This document shows positions 1-7,410 of a DNA stretch of 64,000 nt, piece by piece (the stretch's first letter is position 1; each line of letters opens with the position of its first letter). The position numbers and the translations under genes are program-made. Source of the stretch: an uncultured Desulfuromusa sp. (lineage in GTDB: Bacteria; Desulfobacterota; Desulfuromonadia; Desulfuromonadales; Geopsychrobacteraceae); NCBI RefSeq assembly GCF_963675815.1, contig NZ_OY776574.1, positions 1,296,001-1,360,000 on the forward strand, read 5' to 3'. Under the pieces are notes generated by a model that did no database searches, was not told where the DNA came from, and was given only the letters and a program-made list of their open reading frames with translations.

Positions 1-192
1 GATCAGGAGGTGCGTATTACCGACATTCAAAATCTTCCAACAGCTGCTGTCGGAGCTCAACGTCCAGCTATTTTAGTGATCGGGGATGTGGTTCGTTTGC
101 ACGAGATTTTAAGTTTTACCCATCGAGGGGATAAAGGTTTATTCAACAGCAGCAGAGAGGCAGACAATCACCTGAATCTACCTGCATTATAG
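1..192 (+). CDS. C-terminal fragment of probable uroporphyrinogen-III C-methyltransferase
   Basis: The reading frame is open from the first base and closes at 192, so the gene starts outside the window. The visible 63 residues include PAILVIGDVVRLHE, the usual closing strand of SUMT/CobA-type tetrapyrrole methyltransferases, where the consensus is roughly PA-[IL]-[IL]-V-[IV]-G-[ED]-V-V-x-L. These enzymes methylate uroporphyrinogen III at C2 and C7 to precorrin-2 on the way to B12 or siroheme. The gene converges with a B12-uptake operon, which fits a corrinoid function. Only the tail is seen, so another tetrapyrrole methylase is possible. Confidence 0.5.
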   Translation, partial: DQEVRITDIQNLPTAAVGAQRPAILVIGDVVRLHEILSFTHRGDKGLFNSSREADNHLNLPAL

Positions 193-262
193 CGAGCTAT
201 GGACATCGTGATGAAAACGGTATCGTCTTTTTTCAGACCTGTTTTTGCTCTTCGTGCTCCTG

Positions 263-1015
263 TCACTGAGGCAGAACCAGCAGTTCACCAGAAACTTCAT
301 GAATGATTAAAGGGGTTCCATAAGCGTGGCTGAGTGACTCTGCAGACAGGTTGGTTTTATCACCCGCCATCAGGACCTGACCTTGGTCAAGCAATAAAAA
401 ATCATCCGCAAACCGTAGCGCCAAGTTGATGTCATGGATGCTGAAAATCACCGTCATCCGGCGCTGCCGAGAACACTTACTCAATATCTTCATCACCTCC
501 AGCTGATTTTTCAGATCGAGATTATTTGTCGGCTCATCAAGCAACAGAACCTCGGGCTGCTGCACCAGAGCCCGAGCGATAACGATTTTCTGCACTTCCC
601 CACCACTGAGTTCTCCAAGCCAACGGTCAGCAAAGGATGAAAGTTCAAGATCATCCAGAACCTGTAAAACGATCTGTTCATCTTCGGGATCATAAGCGTA
701 TCTGCGGTATGGCGTTCGTCCAATCAACAGATAATCAAACACCCGCAAACGTGCTGTTTCATATGTCTGGCTGATGTAACCGGTTGTTTGTGCACTTTTT
801 TTCCGGGACAGACTCAACAAATCCGTTTCATCAAGGAAAATGCAACCACGGTCGGGTTTGAGCAACCGGCTCATCATCTTCAGGAGGGTTGTTTTTCCAG
901 ATCCGTTCACTCCGAGAACAGCCGTGATGGCCCCGGAAGCAAAGATACAATTAAATTCTTTCAGGACAAGCCGATCAGCATAGCCAAAACAAAGATCAGA
1001 AAGGGATATTTTCAT
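263..1015 (-). CDS. btuD: B12 (corrinoid)-type ABC transporter ATP-binding protein
   Basis: This 250-residue ATPase has Walker A GVNGSGKTT near residue 35, the signature LSGGE near residue 135 and Walker B VLLLDEPT, followed by the switch His in FSIHD. It belongs to the FecE/BtuD/FhuC family that powers uptake of siderophores, heme and cobalamin across the inner membrane. Its start overlaps the permease stop by 4 bases, so it is the last gene of a four-gene operon. The corrinoid assignment rests on the upstream cobalamin riboswitch, since the ATPase alone cannot separate B12 from iron-chelate transport. Confidence 0.8.
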   Translation of the reverse strand: MKISLSDLCFGYADRLVLKEFNCIFASGAITAVLGVNGSGKTTLLKMMSRLLKPDRGCIFLDETDLLSLSRKKSAQTTGYISQTYETARLRVFDYLLIGRTPYRRYAYDPEDEQIVLQVLDDLELSSFADRWLGELSGGEVQKIVIARALVQQPEVLLLDEPTNNLDLKNQLEVMKILSKCSRQRRMTVIFSIHDINLALRFADDFLLLDQGQVLMAGDKTNLSAESLSHAYGTPLIIHEVSGELLVLPQ

Positions 1016-2070
1016 TGCCGCTTGCCTCCAAACAGGAGGAAAAAGAAAATCGGCGTTCCCATAAATGCGGTAATAACTCCGGCTGGAAGAATCACTGGAG
1101 AGAGAACCAGCCGGCCGATCAGGTCGGCACCCAACAGCAGTAACGCTCCCAAAAGAGCAGACATCGGCAGCAGGACCTCTGCTTTTTCACCCACGATGAT
1201 GCGTGCCATATGTGGAGCCACCAAACCAACAAAACTGATCACTCCAAAGAATGTCACAATAATAGCTGTCATCAAAGCAGCAACAGTGATACTGAGTAAA
1301 CGTAGACGCACAACCGAAACCCCAAGAGCGCCAGCAGCATCTGTCCCGGCAAGCAAAGCGTTGAATTTCATGGTCTGCCGGTAAATAAATAAAAGTCCGC
1401 TGCCAACAATCAGGACCATGATTTTCAATTCACTCCAGCTGGCACGTCCAACATCGCCAAACGTCCAGGAAACAATACTTGCAAGCTGGGTTTCATCAGC
1501 AAAGTATTGCAGAATCGTTGTTCCCGCCATAAAAAATGCGCTCAAGGCAACACCGGCAAGGATAATCATTTCTCGATTGACGCGGTAAATGGTAGCCAGC
1601 AGAGCGATACAGGTAGTTGTTGCCAATGCACCGGCAAAAGCCAGAGAACTGATCAGATAAGGATGATAGCTGAGCATCGCTGACTGGTTACCGACATTAG
1701 CGTCCAGAAGCCCCAGAATAATCACCCCGCAGGCGGCACCAAAAGCCGCTCCCTGTGAAATACCAAGGGTTGATGGAGAGGCGAGGGGGTTGCGAAGAAT
1801 TGTTTGCAGCACCATCCCTGCGACTGAAAATCCGGCACCACCGAGCATCGCGCCACAAATGCGTGGCATGCGGATCTGCCAGATAATATGTCGGCCAAGA
1901 TCTTGTGTCGTTGTCCTGGAAACCGGCAAAAAATCTTCAAAACCAAGAGCTACGGGACCAATGAGCAAAGCAACCAAGGCTGTCATCAGGAGAATCAGGG
2001 TGGCAATAACAAGCCACAGACGCTGCCTGTAAACGCTACGGCGGTATGCGGTGAAAGAACTATCCATCAA
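1012..2070 (-). CDS. btuC: B12-type ABC transporter permease (FecCD/BtuC family)
   Basis: The product has 352 residues and about ten hydrophobic segments, usual for BtuC/FecD permeases. Recognisable family sequence includes RMPRICGAMLGGAGFSVAG near residue 70 and GLVAPHMARIIVG near residue 280, the latter in the loop that contacts the ATPase. It should form the inner-membrane channel with the downstream BtuD-like ATPase and accept cargo from the upstream binding protein. It overlaps both neighbours by 4 bases, so translation is probably coupled. Substrate is inferred as corrinoid from the riboswitch. Confidence 0.82.
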   Translation of the reverse strand: MMDSSFTAYRRSVYRQRLWLVIATLILLMTALVALLIGPVALGFEDFLPVSRTTTQDLGRHIIWQIRMPRICGAMLGGAGFSVAGMVLQTILRNPLASPSTLGISQGAAFGAACGVIILGLLDANVGNQSAMLSYHPYLISSLAFAGALATTTCIALLATIYRVNREMIILAGVALSAFFMAGTTILQYFADETQLASIVSWTFGDVGRASWSELKIMVLIVGSGLLFIYRQTMKFNALLAGTDAAGALGVSVVRLRLLSITVAALMTAIIVTFFGVISFVGLVAPHMARIIVGEKAEVLLPMSALLGALLLLGADLIGRLVLSPVILPAGVITAFMGTPIFFFLLFGGKRQ

Positions 2071-3173
2071 TTGAGAAACAGCGGGCCAAAACCGCCAAAT
2101 ATCCGTTCCATATCGGCATATAAAGACTTACCGACAAAAAAACGGTACCACTCATCTGCCATAGAGGGGACATCGATATCCGCAAAGCGTTCAGGAAAAA
2201 GAACGGTTCCCATATAATAGGTCTCAGCCAGAACCGTATCTGGACTCGCAGCGTAGTAGTGAGGAACGATACCGTAAACCCGCTTGTTTGCTATGGCCCT
2301 TAAAGACCTGTAGAGCGGATTTTGCAAATCATGGAGAGCCAGTTCAAGACCACTTTGACAGATAAAAAGCGTTTCTGGATCAGCATTGAGAAGCGCTTCC
2401 GAATCAATAGTGAAACGCCCTTTGACGGGAGTGTTCCCCGTCTGAACTGAATCGGCAATATTGTTAACACCAAGCAGACGAAAAGGGGGGTATGCTGCGC
2501 TGGTCCCGGTGAGACCATGAGCTATCCGAAAGTTCATACCGCCAATATAAACCGATGGCACAGCGGCTATCCCCTCGGTTCGCCGTTGCAGATCAGCAAC
2601 CGCCAAATCAATGCGTTCTATAATTTCTTGTGCGCGCTGGTCCCGATCGCAGACCTCACCGATCAACCTCATTGAACGCTCAAACCTGCTCCGATGTTCC
2701 GCCAGATCACCATTTTCAACAAACAAGACGGGTATTCCGGTTTTGTGTTGCAGATTGTCGGCAAAACGGACATCACCACTACCAATAAAAATCACATCTG
2801 CTTTAACACTGAGAAGACGCTCAGGGTCTGGTTGATTGCGGCTGCCAATAATCGGCAACTCTGCCAACCGGGGATGCGCTAAACGGTAGGAGCGTCCAAC
2901 GGACCCGAGCCATTCCGAGGGACGCGCCTCAAGATCTTCAACGCCGACGACCTGATCGCAGAGCTGCATATAACAAACGCTTCCCAAGGCTGAACGAAGA
3001 GCTACGATCCGTTCAGCCGGAGCAGAAAATACCACCTGTCTCCCTTTGAGATCAGTCACCGTCAGAGGAAAAATCTGCTGGGCAAAAACAGAATTCGGAA
3101 GCAAGACGCAAAGAAAAACAATGGTCAAAAAATGTTTCAATCCTTTTCTGTATTTATACCGCTGGTTTTTCAC
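2067..3173 (-). CDS. btuF: Periplasmic corrinoid-binding protein (BtuF/FepB type)
   Basis: This is a class III periplasmic binding protein of about 368 residues. A basic N-terminus and hydrophobic stretch ending near NSVFAQQ form a signal peptide. Family features are VTDLKGRQVVFSAPAERIVAL, the PDPERLLSVKADVIF segment and a long connecting helix. It should capture the corrinoid in the periplasm and deliver it to BtuC. A TTG at 3188 overlaps the receptor stop, but the GTG at 3173 follows a purine-rich AGGGGGGAGA and is preferred; the start is uncertain. Cobalamin specificity comes from the operon's riboswitch. Confidence 0.75.
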   Translation of the reverse strand: MKNQRYKYRKGLKHFLTIVFLCVLLPNSVFAQQIFPLTVTDLKGRQVVFSAPAERIVALRSALGSVCYMQLCDQVVGVEDLEARPSEWLGSVGRSYRLAHPRLAELPIIGSRNQPDPERLLSVKADVIFIGSGDVRFADNLQHKTGIPVLFVENGDLAEHRSRFERSMRLIGEVCDRDQRAQEIIERIDLAVADLQRRTEGIAAVPSVYIGGMNFRIAHGLTGTSAAYPPFRLLGVNNIADSVQTGNTPVKGRFTIDSEALLNADPETLFICQSGLELALHDLQNPLYRSLRAIANKRVYGIVPHYYAASPDTVLAETYYMGTVLFPERFADIDVPSMADEWYRFFVGKSLYADMERIFGGFGPLFLN

Positions 3174-3184
3174 TCTCCCCCCTA

Positions 3185-5302
3185 TCAAAAACTGAACTGT
3201 ACGGTTGCGATAATATTGACCCCGGTTTCGGGGATATAGTCTTTGTTATCTTTACGCAGGTGCGACAGGTAATATTTATCGAACAGGTTTTCAACATTGA
3301 GGCTCAAGCGCATATCGTGCAGGCTGTTTCCAACCTCTGGAATATCCAGGCCGGTACGCAGGTTGCCGATAGTATAGCCGGGGGTTTCCTGTTCCCCTGG
3401 TGCCGGATGTTTCTGTCGGTCAAACCAGTCACCGGAAAACTCAATCCAGTAGCGCATTGTTTCAGCAAAATGACTTTCCCAGCGGGCTCCCAAAGTGCCA
3501 TTTAATGGTGGGATGTTGTTGAGGCGAGCACCGTTGTCCCGATCTTTTCCGACAACACTGGAAATCATACCAAACAGACCAAGGTGCTCTGTTAGACTGA
3601 CCTGGCCTTCCGCTTCAAAACCATAGAGTTCAGCATTTTGAACATTGGTATATTTATAAGTCGGAATCCCTGTGATAAAAGGTGTGTCCTGCAACACGGT
3701 ATCAATATAGTCATCAACCCGATTGTAAAACAGGTTAAGTGATCCTTGCACACGGGAAAAACGGACCTTCATACCGAGATCAAAATTTAAAGAATATTCG
3801 GGATCCAACTGTGGGTTACCGATCAGAACCTGACTGCCGCCGCCACGAGTTGAAAACAGCTCAAAGATGTCGGGAGCACGAAATCCGGTACCAGCATTGG
3901 TGGTCAGATGATAATTGTCGGTGAGTTTATACAGCAAACCCAAATTAAAAGTTGCGGCCTGGTCGTCGGCATCTGCAAACACGTTTGTTGCGGCACTTGA
4001 AGCAGTCAGCACCCCAGAGCCATTGTAGCGCTGATCGGTAAACTCAATGTTCTCTGCGCTGGCTTCAAAATGGTCATATCGAGCACCGGAAATCAATGTC
4101 AGCTTTTGACTCAGGTTCACTTCATCCTGAATAAAAAAACCAAGATGGGTGCGCTCAGCATCAGGAACGGGTTGAAAAGTGATCGCCCTGGCCAAACTAT
4201 CATCACTATTGCGCTGAATCAGCTGGGTTTCCCTTGAATCCGTCTCTTCAAGAACAACTTCAAAACCGGTAGTTAAAAGCTGTCTCTCTCCAACAGATAT
4301 CATCGTCTGAAATGAACCACCAAGTGCTGAGGATTCAATATCGTTGGATTTCAGATTATAGGTCGGGCTTCCTGAACTTGGAAACCGACCTTCAAAAGAA
4401 CGATCCTGCTCGACCATATAAATCCTGGCTTTTATGTTTTCGACGTACCCCAGGCCAGTCCCTTCGTAGCCCAACTTATAGCTCTGCGTATCGAAGCTAT
4501 CGAAATGCGAGTATGGCGCTGATGGATTTTTTTGTGGCACCCCCATGTCGTCAATATTATTAATCCGCATAGCTGCTGTAAGGCTATGATTGTCATTTAG
4601 TGCGTACTGCGCTTTGAAGTCGATATTCTTATTTTCAAACTGTGAGTTATTGACCTCATCACCGTTCCCATCGGTATAGTTTTCCATATCATGCCCGGAA
4701 ACACCGAGGAGAACCCCCAACCCTTTTCCCCCTGCTGCCAGTTCATAGCGCCCGAACCATCCTTCATCAGCGCTGGAATACCGGCTTTTAATCGTACTTT
4801 CCATTTGCCATTGATCTGATTCGGCAAGAGCCACCTCACGACTGATAATGTTGATGACACCGCCCAGAGCATCGCTTCCGTATAAAGCAGAAGCAGGTCC
4901 TTTTACAACCTCAATTCGAGCAACGGTTCCCATATCCATGAAGGACGTCAGTGGCATCCGACCAGCCCAAAGATTAGTTTCACGATCTCCATCATAGAGA
5001 ACCAGAACCCGGTTTTGTCCCAACCCACGAATGATGGGGCTGGTTTCCCAAGAACCCGCTTTTTCAAGAGAAACCCCGGGGATATTTTTTATGGCATCAG
5101 CAATTGACGCTGGGGCCGCTTCCTGAAGTTGTTGTTCATCAACTGATGATATCGGTGTTGGCAAGTCAAAAGTGTTATTTTCTGAACGGGTTGCAGTAAC
5201 GACAACTGCATCCATCATATGAATATTGGTGGTTGCAAAAACGTTTCCGGAAAAAACCAGAAAAAGCCCAAATATAATTTTACATTGACGTACAAAAGAC
5301 AT
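3185..5302 (-). CDS. btuB: TonB-dependent outer-membrane B12 receptor
   Basis: A 705-residue TonB-dependent receptor. The start at 5302 follows AGGGAGGTAG and is preferred over an in-frame upstream ATG at 5341. A signal peptide ends near NVFATT, the TonB box region is DAVVVTATRSENN, and the plug domain contains IRGLGQNRVLVLYDG and VEVVKGPASALYGSDALGGVIN-like family sequence. The C-terminus ends in an aromatic (QFSF), as barrel-assembly signals do. It is first in the operon behind a cobalamin riboswitch, so corrinoid import is well supported, although the plug and barrel alone resemble other TonB receptors. Confidence 0.85.
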   Translation of the reverse strand: MSFVRQCKIIFGLFLVFSGNVFATTNIHMMDAVVVTATRSENNTFDLPTPISSVDEQQLQEAAPASIADAIKNIPGVSLEKAGSWETSPIIRGLGQNRVLVLYDGDRETNLWAGRMPLTSFMDMGTVARIEVVKGPASALYGSDALGGVINIISREVALAESDQWQMESTIKSRYSSADEGWFGRYELAAGGKGLGVLLGVSGHDMENYTDGNGDEVNNSQFENKNIDFKAQYALNDNHSLTAAMRINNIDDMGVPQKNPSAPYSHFDSFDTQSYKLGYEGTGLGYVENIKARIYMVEQDRSFEGRFPSSGSPTYNLKSNDIESSALGGSFQTMISVGERQLLTTGFEVVLEETDSRETQLIQRNSDDSLARAITFQPVPDAERTHLGFFIQDEVNLSQKLTLISGARYDHFEASAENIEFTDQRYNGSGVLTASSAATNVFADADDQAATFNLGLLYKLTDNYHLTTNAGTGFRAPDIFELFSTRGGGSQVLIGNPQLDPEYSLNFDLGMKVRFSRVQGSLNLFYNRVDDYIDTVLQDTPFITGIPTYKYTNVQNAELYGFEAEGQVSLTEHLGLFGMISSVVGKDRDNGARLNNIPPLNGTLGARWESHFAETMRYWIEFSGDWFDRQKHPAPGEQETPGYTIGNLRTGLDIPEVGNSLHDMRLSLNVENLFDKYYLSHLRKDNKDYIPETGVNIIATVQFSF

Positions 5303-5373
5303 GTCTACCTCCCTGGGATATTTAAACGAATTTCTATACAAATCACCCCACGGGAAACCAGATCGGAAACAAT

Positions 5374-5405
5374 AAAAAAACCCGGAGCCTATATTGGCTC
5401 CGGGT
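5374..5405 (-). terminator. Riboswitch-linked intrinsic terminator before btuB
   Basis: On the minus strand a perfect 10-bp stem, ACCCGGAGCC and GGCTCCGGGT with a 6-nt loop, is followed at once by seven T. It lies between the cobalamin riboswitch and the btuB start, the expected place for a transcription-attenuating expression platform. A second inverted pair, CTTAACC/GGTTAAG at 5431-5437 and 5452-5458, lies between aptamer and terminator and could belong to the switching structure. Confidence 0.8.
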
Positions 5406-5464
5406 AACCCATCTATTACCGATAGCGGTTCTTAACCTTTTATTCCCCTAGGGTTAAGAGCTTC

Positions 5465-5620
5465 AGACAGCAGCAGGTATTCTGACTTCCGGTTCATCCT
5501 CCAACGACGCCTTCCCAGAAAAATCCAGTGGCTTTACATCGTCTTTGTACCCGGTTACAGCGGTGGGTCCGTCCCCGATTTGCACGAGGTTCCCTGTATA
5601 TCCCGAAGGAACTGCTATCC
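5465..5620 (-). promoter_or_regulatory. Cobalamin riboswitch
   Basis: Read on the minus strand, the conserved blocks come in order: a GGGAACC...GTG start, a CCGCTGTAA core, GCCACTG, GGGAAGG, and a B12 box matching GAAGTCAGAATACCTGC. These are the diagnostic elements of the cobalamin aptamer. It lies upstream of the TonB receptor and the ABC genes, so adenosylcobalamin binding should shut down B12 import. Ends are approximate. Confidence 0.93.
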
Positions 5621-5682
5621 ATAATTATGAGCGAAAAAAACCAAGCCTCACACTGCTTGATTCCAACGCTTTTTGTCGGTGT

Positions 5683-5711
5683 TTTATATCGTCTCAATCA
5701 TATATTGTCAA
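5683..5711 (-). promoter_or_regulatory. Sigma-70 promoter for the B12-uptake operon
   Basis: On the minus strand a perfect -35 TTGACA (5706-5711) is separated by exactly 17 nt from TATAAA (5683-5688). Transcription would begin near 5676 and run through the riboswitch, giving a leader of about 370 nt. Confidence 0.7.
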
Positions 5712-5721
5712 CTTTACATTC

Positions 5722-6801
5722 TCAGTGGCATTCACAACCGACATCTGCACTTTTCCCGCCACCCTTTTGAAACAAAACCAGTCCGAACAATATTAACGCA
5801 CTCAACGTTCCAACAAAGCTCCTGTGATCTTCATGAGTTATTGCCTGCCAACCAGCCGTCAAATTGGTCAGTGAATAGACTCCATCAACAGCAAAACCGA
5901 GCAGAAGGGAAGACACAATAATACCGGAGAGATAAATGATGGTCGATTTTGTACCTAGAATTTTAGAAATAACTGAAAGAGCTGCTGCATTTGTGGCTGG
6001 TCCAGCCAGAAGAAAAACAAGTGCAGCTCCAGGGTTCAGACCTTTGAGAACCAATGCTGCAGCAATCGGGGTGGATGCTGTTGCACACACATAAAGAGGA
6101 ATACCAATGATCAGCATAGCAAACATTGCAATGATGGGGTTTCCAAGCCAGCGATCAAGCAGTTCCGGTGACACAAAGACAGTAATCATTCCGGCGATTC
6201 CCACCCCCAAAAAGAACCAGCCGGAGATATCTCTGAACAAAGTGCCAAATGAAAATTGCATCCCCCCCTGTAAACGTTCCCACATCCCTGGTTTTTTTAT
6301 TGGAAGAAAAGCTTTTGGTTCGCAACAGCAAGCTGGTGTAGTCGCCCCCAGTGAATCGGCCAACAATTGTTTATCCTCGACTTGACCATCCGGATCAAAA
6401 ATACGAACAATTTGCCCGGTAAAAAGCGCCGTTAAAAAAGCGGACAAAGGCCTTAACAAAGCCATCAAAGGATCTAAAAGAGCCCAGGTCACAGAAATTG
6501 AATCCACTCCGGTTTCAGGGGTCGAAATCAAAAATGCTGTTGTTGCCCCCTTGCTGGCTCCCTGCTTACGAATACCGGCTGCAGCCGGAAGAACACCGCA
6601 ACTGCACAAAGGGAGAGGAACTCCAAACAAAGCGGCTTTAACAATACTTGATCGATTTTCCCTACCAAGGTGGTGGGCAATAAAATTATCAGGGATAAAA
6701 GCTTTAAGTAATCCTGCAACAAAGAAACCCAGAAGCATATAAGGTGCTGACAGACACAGGACATTCCAGCTTTCAAGAAGTATTTTTTCAAACAGAGCCA
6801 T
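5722..6801 (-). CDS. SO_0444-family metal (Cu/Zn) efflux permease
   Basis: A polytopic membrane protein of about 359 residues in the permease family once called DUF318, relatives of which include ArsP and SO_0444. Visible features are GVPLPLCSCGVLPAA, a Cys-rich loop CCCEP near the middle, CATASTPIAAALV, GPATNAAALSV, and a C-terminal CECH that could bind metal. The start at 6801 follows AAAGGGA with good spacing. The gene sits just downstream of an ArsR/SmtB regulator on the same strand, and a candidate operator lies before it, so export of a thiophilic or Zn-like metal is likely. An organoarsenical substrate cannot be excluded. Confidence 0.75.
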   Translation of the reverse strand: MALFEKILLESWNVLCLSAPYMLLGFFVAGLLKAFIPDNFIAHHLGRENRSSIVKAALFGVPLPLCSCGVLPAAAGIRKQGASKGATTAFLISTPETGVDSISVTWALLDPLMALLRPLSAFLTALFTGQIVRIFDPDGQVEDKQLLADSLGATTPACCCEPKAFLPIKKPGMWERLQGGMQFSFGTLFRDISGWFFLGVGIAGMITVFVSPELLDRWLGNPIIAMFAMLIIGIPLYVCATASTPIAAALVLKGLNPGAALVFLLAGPATNAAALSVISKILGTKSTIIYLSGIIVSSLLLGFAVDGVYSLTNLTAGWQAITHEDHRSFVGTLSALILFGLVLFQKGGGKSADVGCECH

Positions 6802-6825
6802 AAGAATTTCCCTTTGTAACAAATG

Positions 6826-6852
6826 ACAATATGTTCACATGTCTTGCCATTA
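6826..6852. promoter_or_regulatory. Candidate ArsR/SmtB operator before the permease
   Basis: The sequence ACAATATGTTCACATGT resembles the GAACATATGTTC palindrome found before the regulator, with one well-kept half site (ATGTTC). It sits within 50 bases upstream of the permease start. Confidence 0.45.
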
Positions 6853-6886
6853 AAAATGCGGGAACATTTCCCGCCCCCCAATAAGC

Positions 6887-7243
6887 TTATTCTTTTACAT
6901 GCTGAAGTCCCTGATCCAGCAGAGTCGAAACATGTGAATCGACCAAGCTGTAAATGACATTTTTTTTATCTTTCCGATATTTAACAATTTTTTGTCCCCG
7001 TAAAACACGAAGCTGGTGACTTACTGCTGAAGAACTCATACTCAAAATGGAGGCCAGGTCACAGACGCAAAGCTCAGAAAAAGAGAGTGCATGGAGAATC
7101 CGAATTCGGGTTGAATCCCCAAAGGCTTTAAACAGCTCCGCCAACTCAAATAATTTTTCATCTGACTCCATCTTCGCATGCACTTGGGCAACATTGTCGG
7201 CATGAACACACTCAACCTGGCAAGCGTCATCCATCTTTTCCAT
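6887..7243 (-). CDS. ArsR/SmtB-family metal-responsive repressor
   Basis: A 118-residue winged-helix regulator. The alpha-3 segment ELCVCDLA carries the CxC metal ligands of the CadC/ArsR type, and an N-terminal CQVEC adds possible ligands. The last helix DSHVSTLLDQGLQHVKE keeps the D-x-H...H-x2-E arrangement of the zinc-sensing alpha-5 site of SmtB/CzrA. Both site types may therefore be present. The start at 7243 follows AAGGAG; an upstream TTG at 7258 is less likely. It should repress itself and the adjacent permease until metal binds. Confidence 0.85.
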   Translation of the reverse strand: MEKMDDACQVECVHADNVAQVHAKMESDEKLFELAELFKAFGDSTRIRILHALSFSELCVCDLASILSMSSSAVSHQLRVLRGQKIVKYRKDKKNVIYSLVDSHVSTLLDQGLQHVKE

Positions 7244-7256
7244 AAGCCACTCCTTC

Positions 7257-7276
7257 AATTGAACATATGTTCATAT
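7257..7276. promoter_or_regulatory. ArsR/SmtB operator palindrome
   Basis: GAACATATGTTC at 7261-7272 is a perfect 12-bp palindrome just upstream of the repressor gene and resembles the TGAACA...TGTTCA operators known for SmtB-like proteins. An autoregulatory site is inferred. Confidence 0.65.
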
Positions 7277-7348
7277 GTACTCCCATATTGTCATTATGTC
7301 AACTGCCGGTGGTCGACAAGGAAACGACAAATCATCGTCCGAAAACAT

Positions 7349-7386
7349 TAAAGCCCAAGAGTAAAAAATTCTACCCTCGGGCTTTA
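7349..7386 (-). terminator. Probable terminator of the aconitase gene
   Basis: Inverted arms TAAAGCCC (7349-7356) and GGGCTTTA (7379-7386), extended inward by GAGGG/CTCTT-type pairing, lie just downstream of the aconitase stop on the minus strand. The T-tract is weak. Confidence 0.5.
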
Positions 7387-7410
7387 AGTGTCTTCATAAC
7401 CGGAAATTGT

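Noticed and set aside
5494..5796. Several short open frames on both strands
   Set aside because: They coincide with the cobalamin riboswitch, its promoter and the end of the permease gene.
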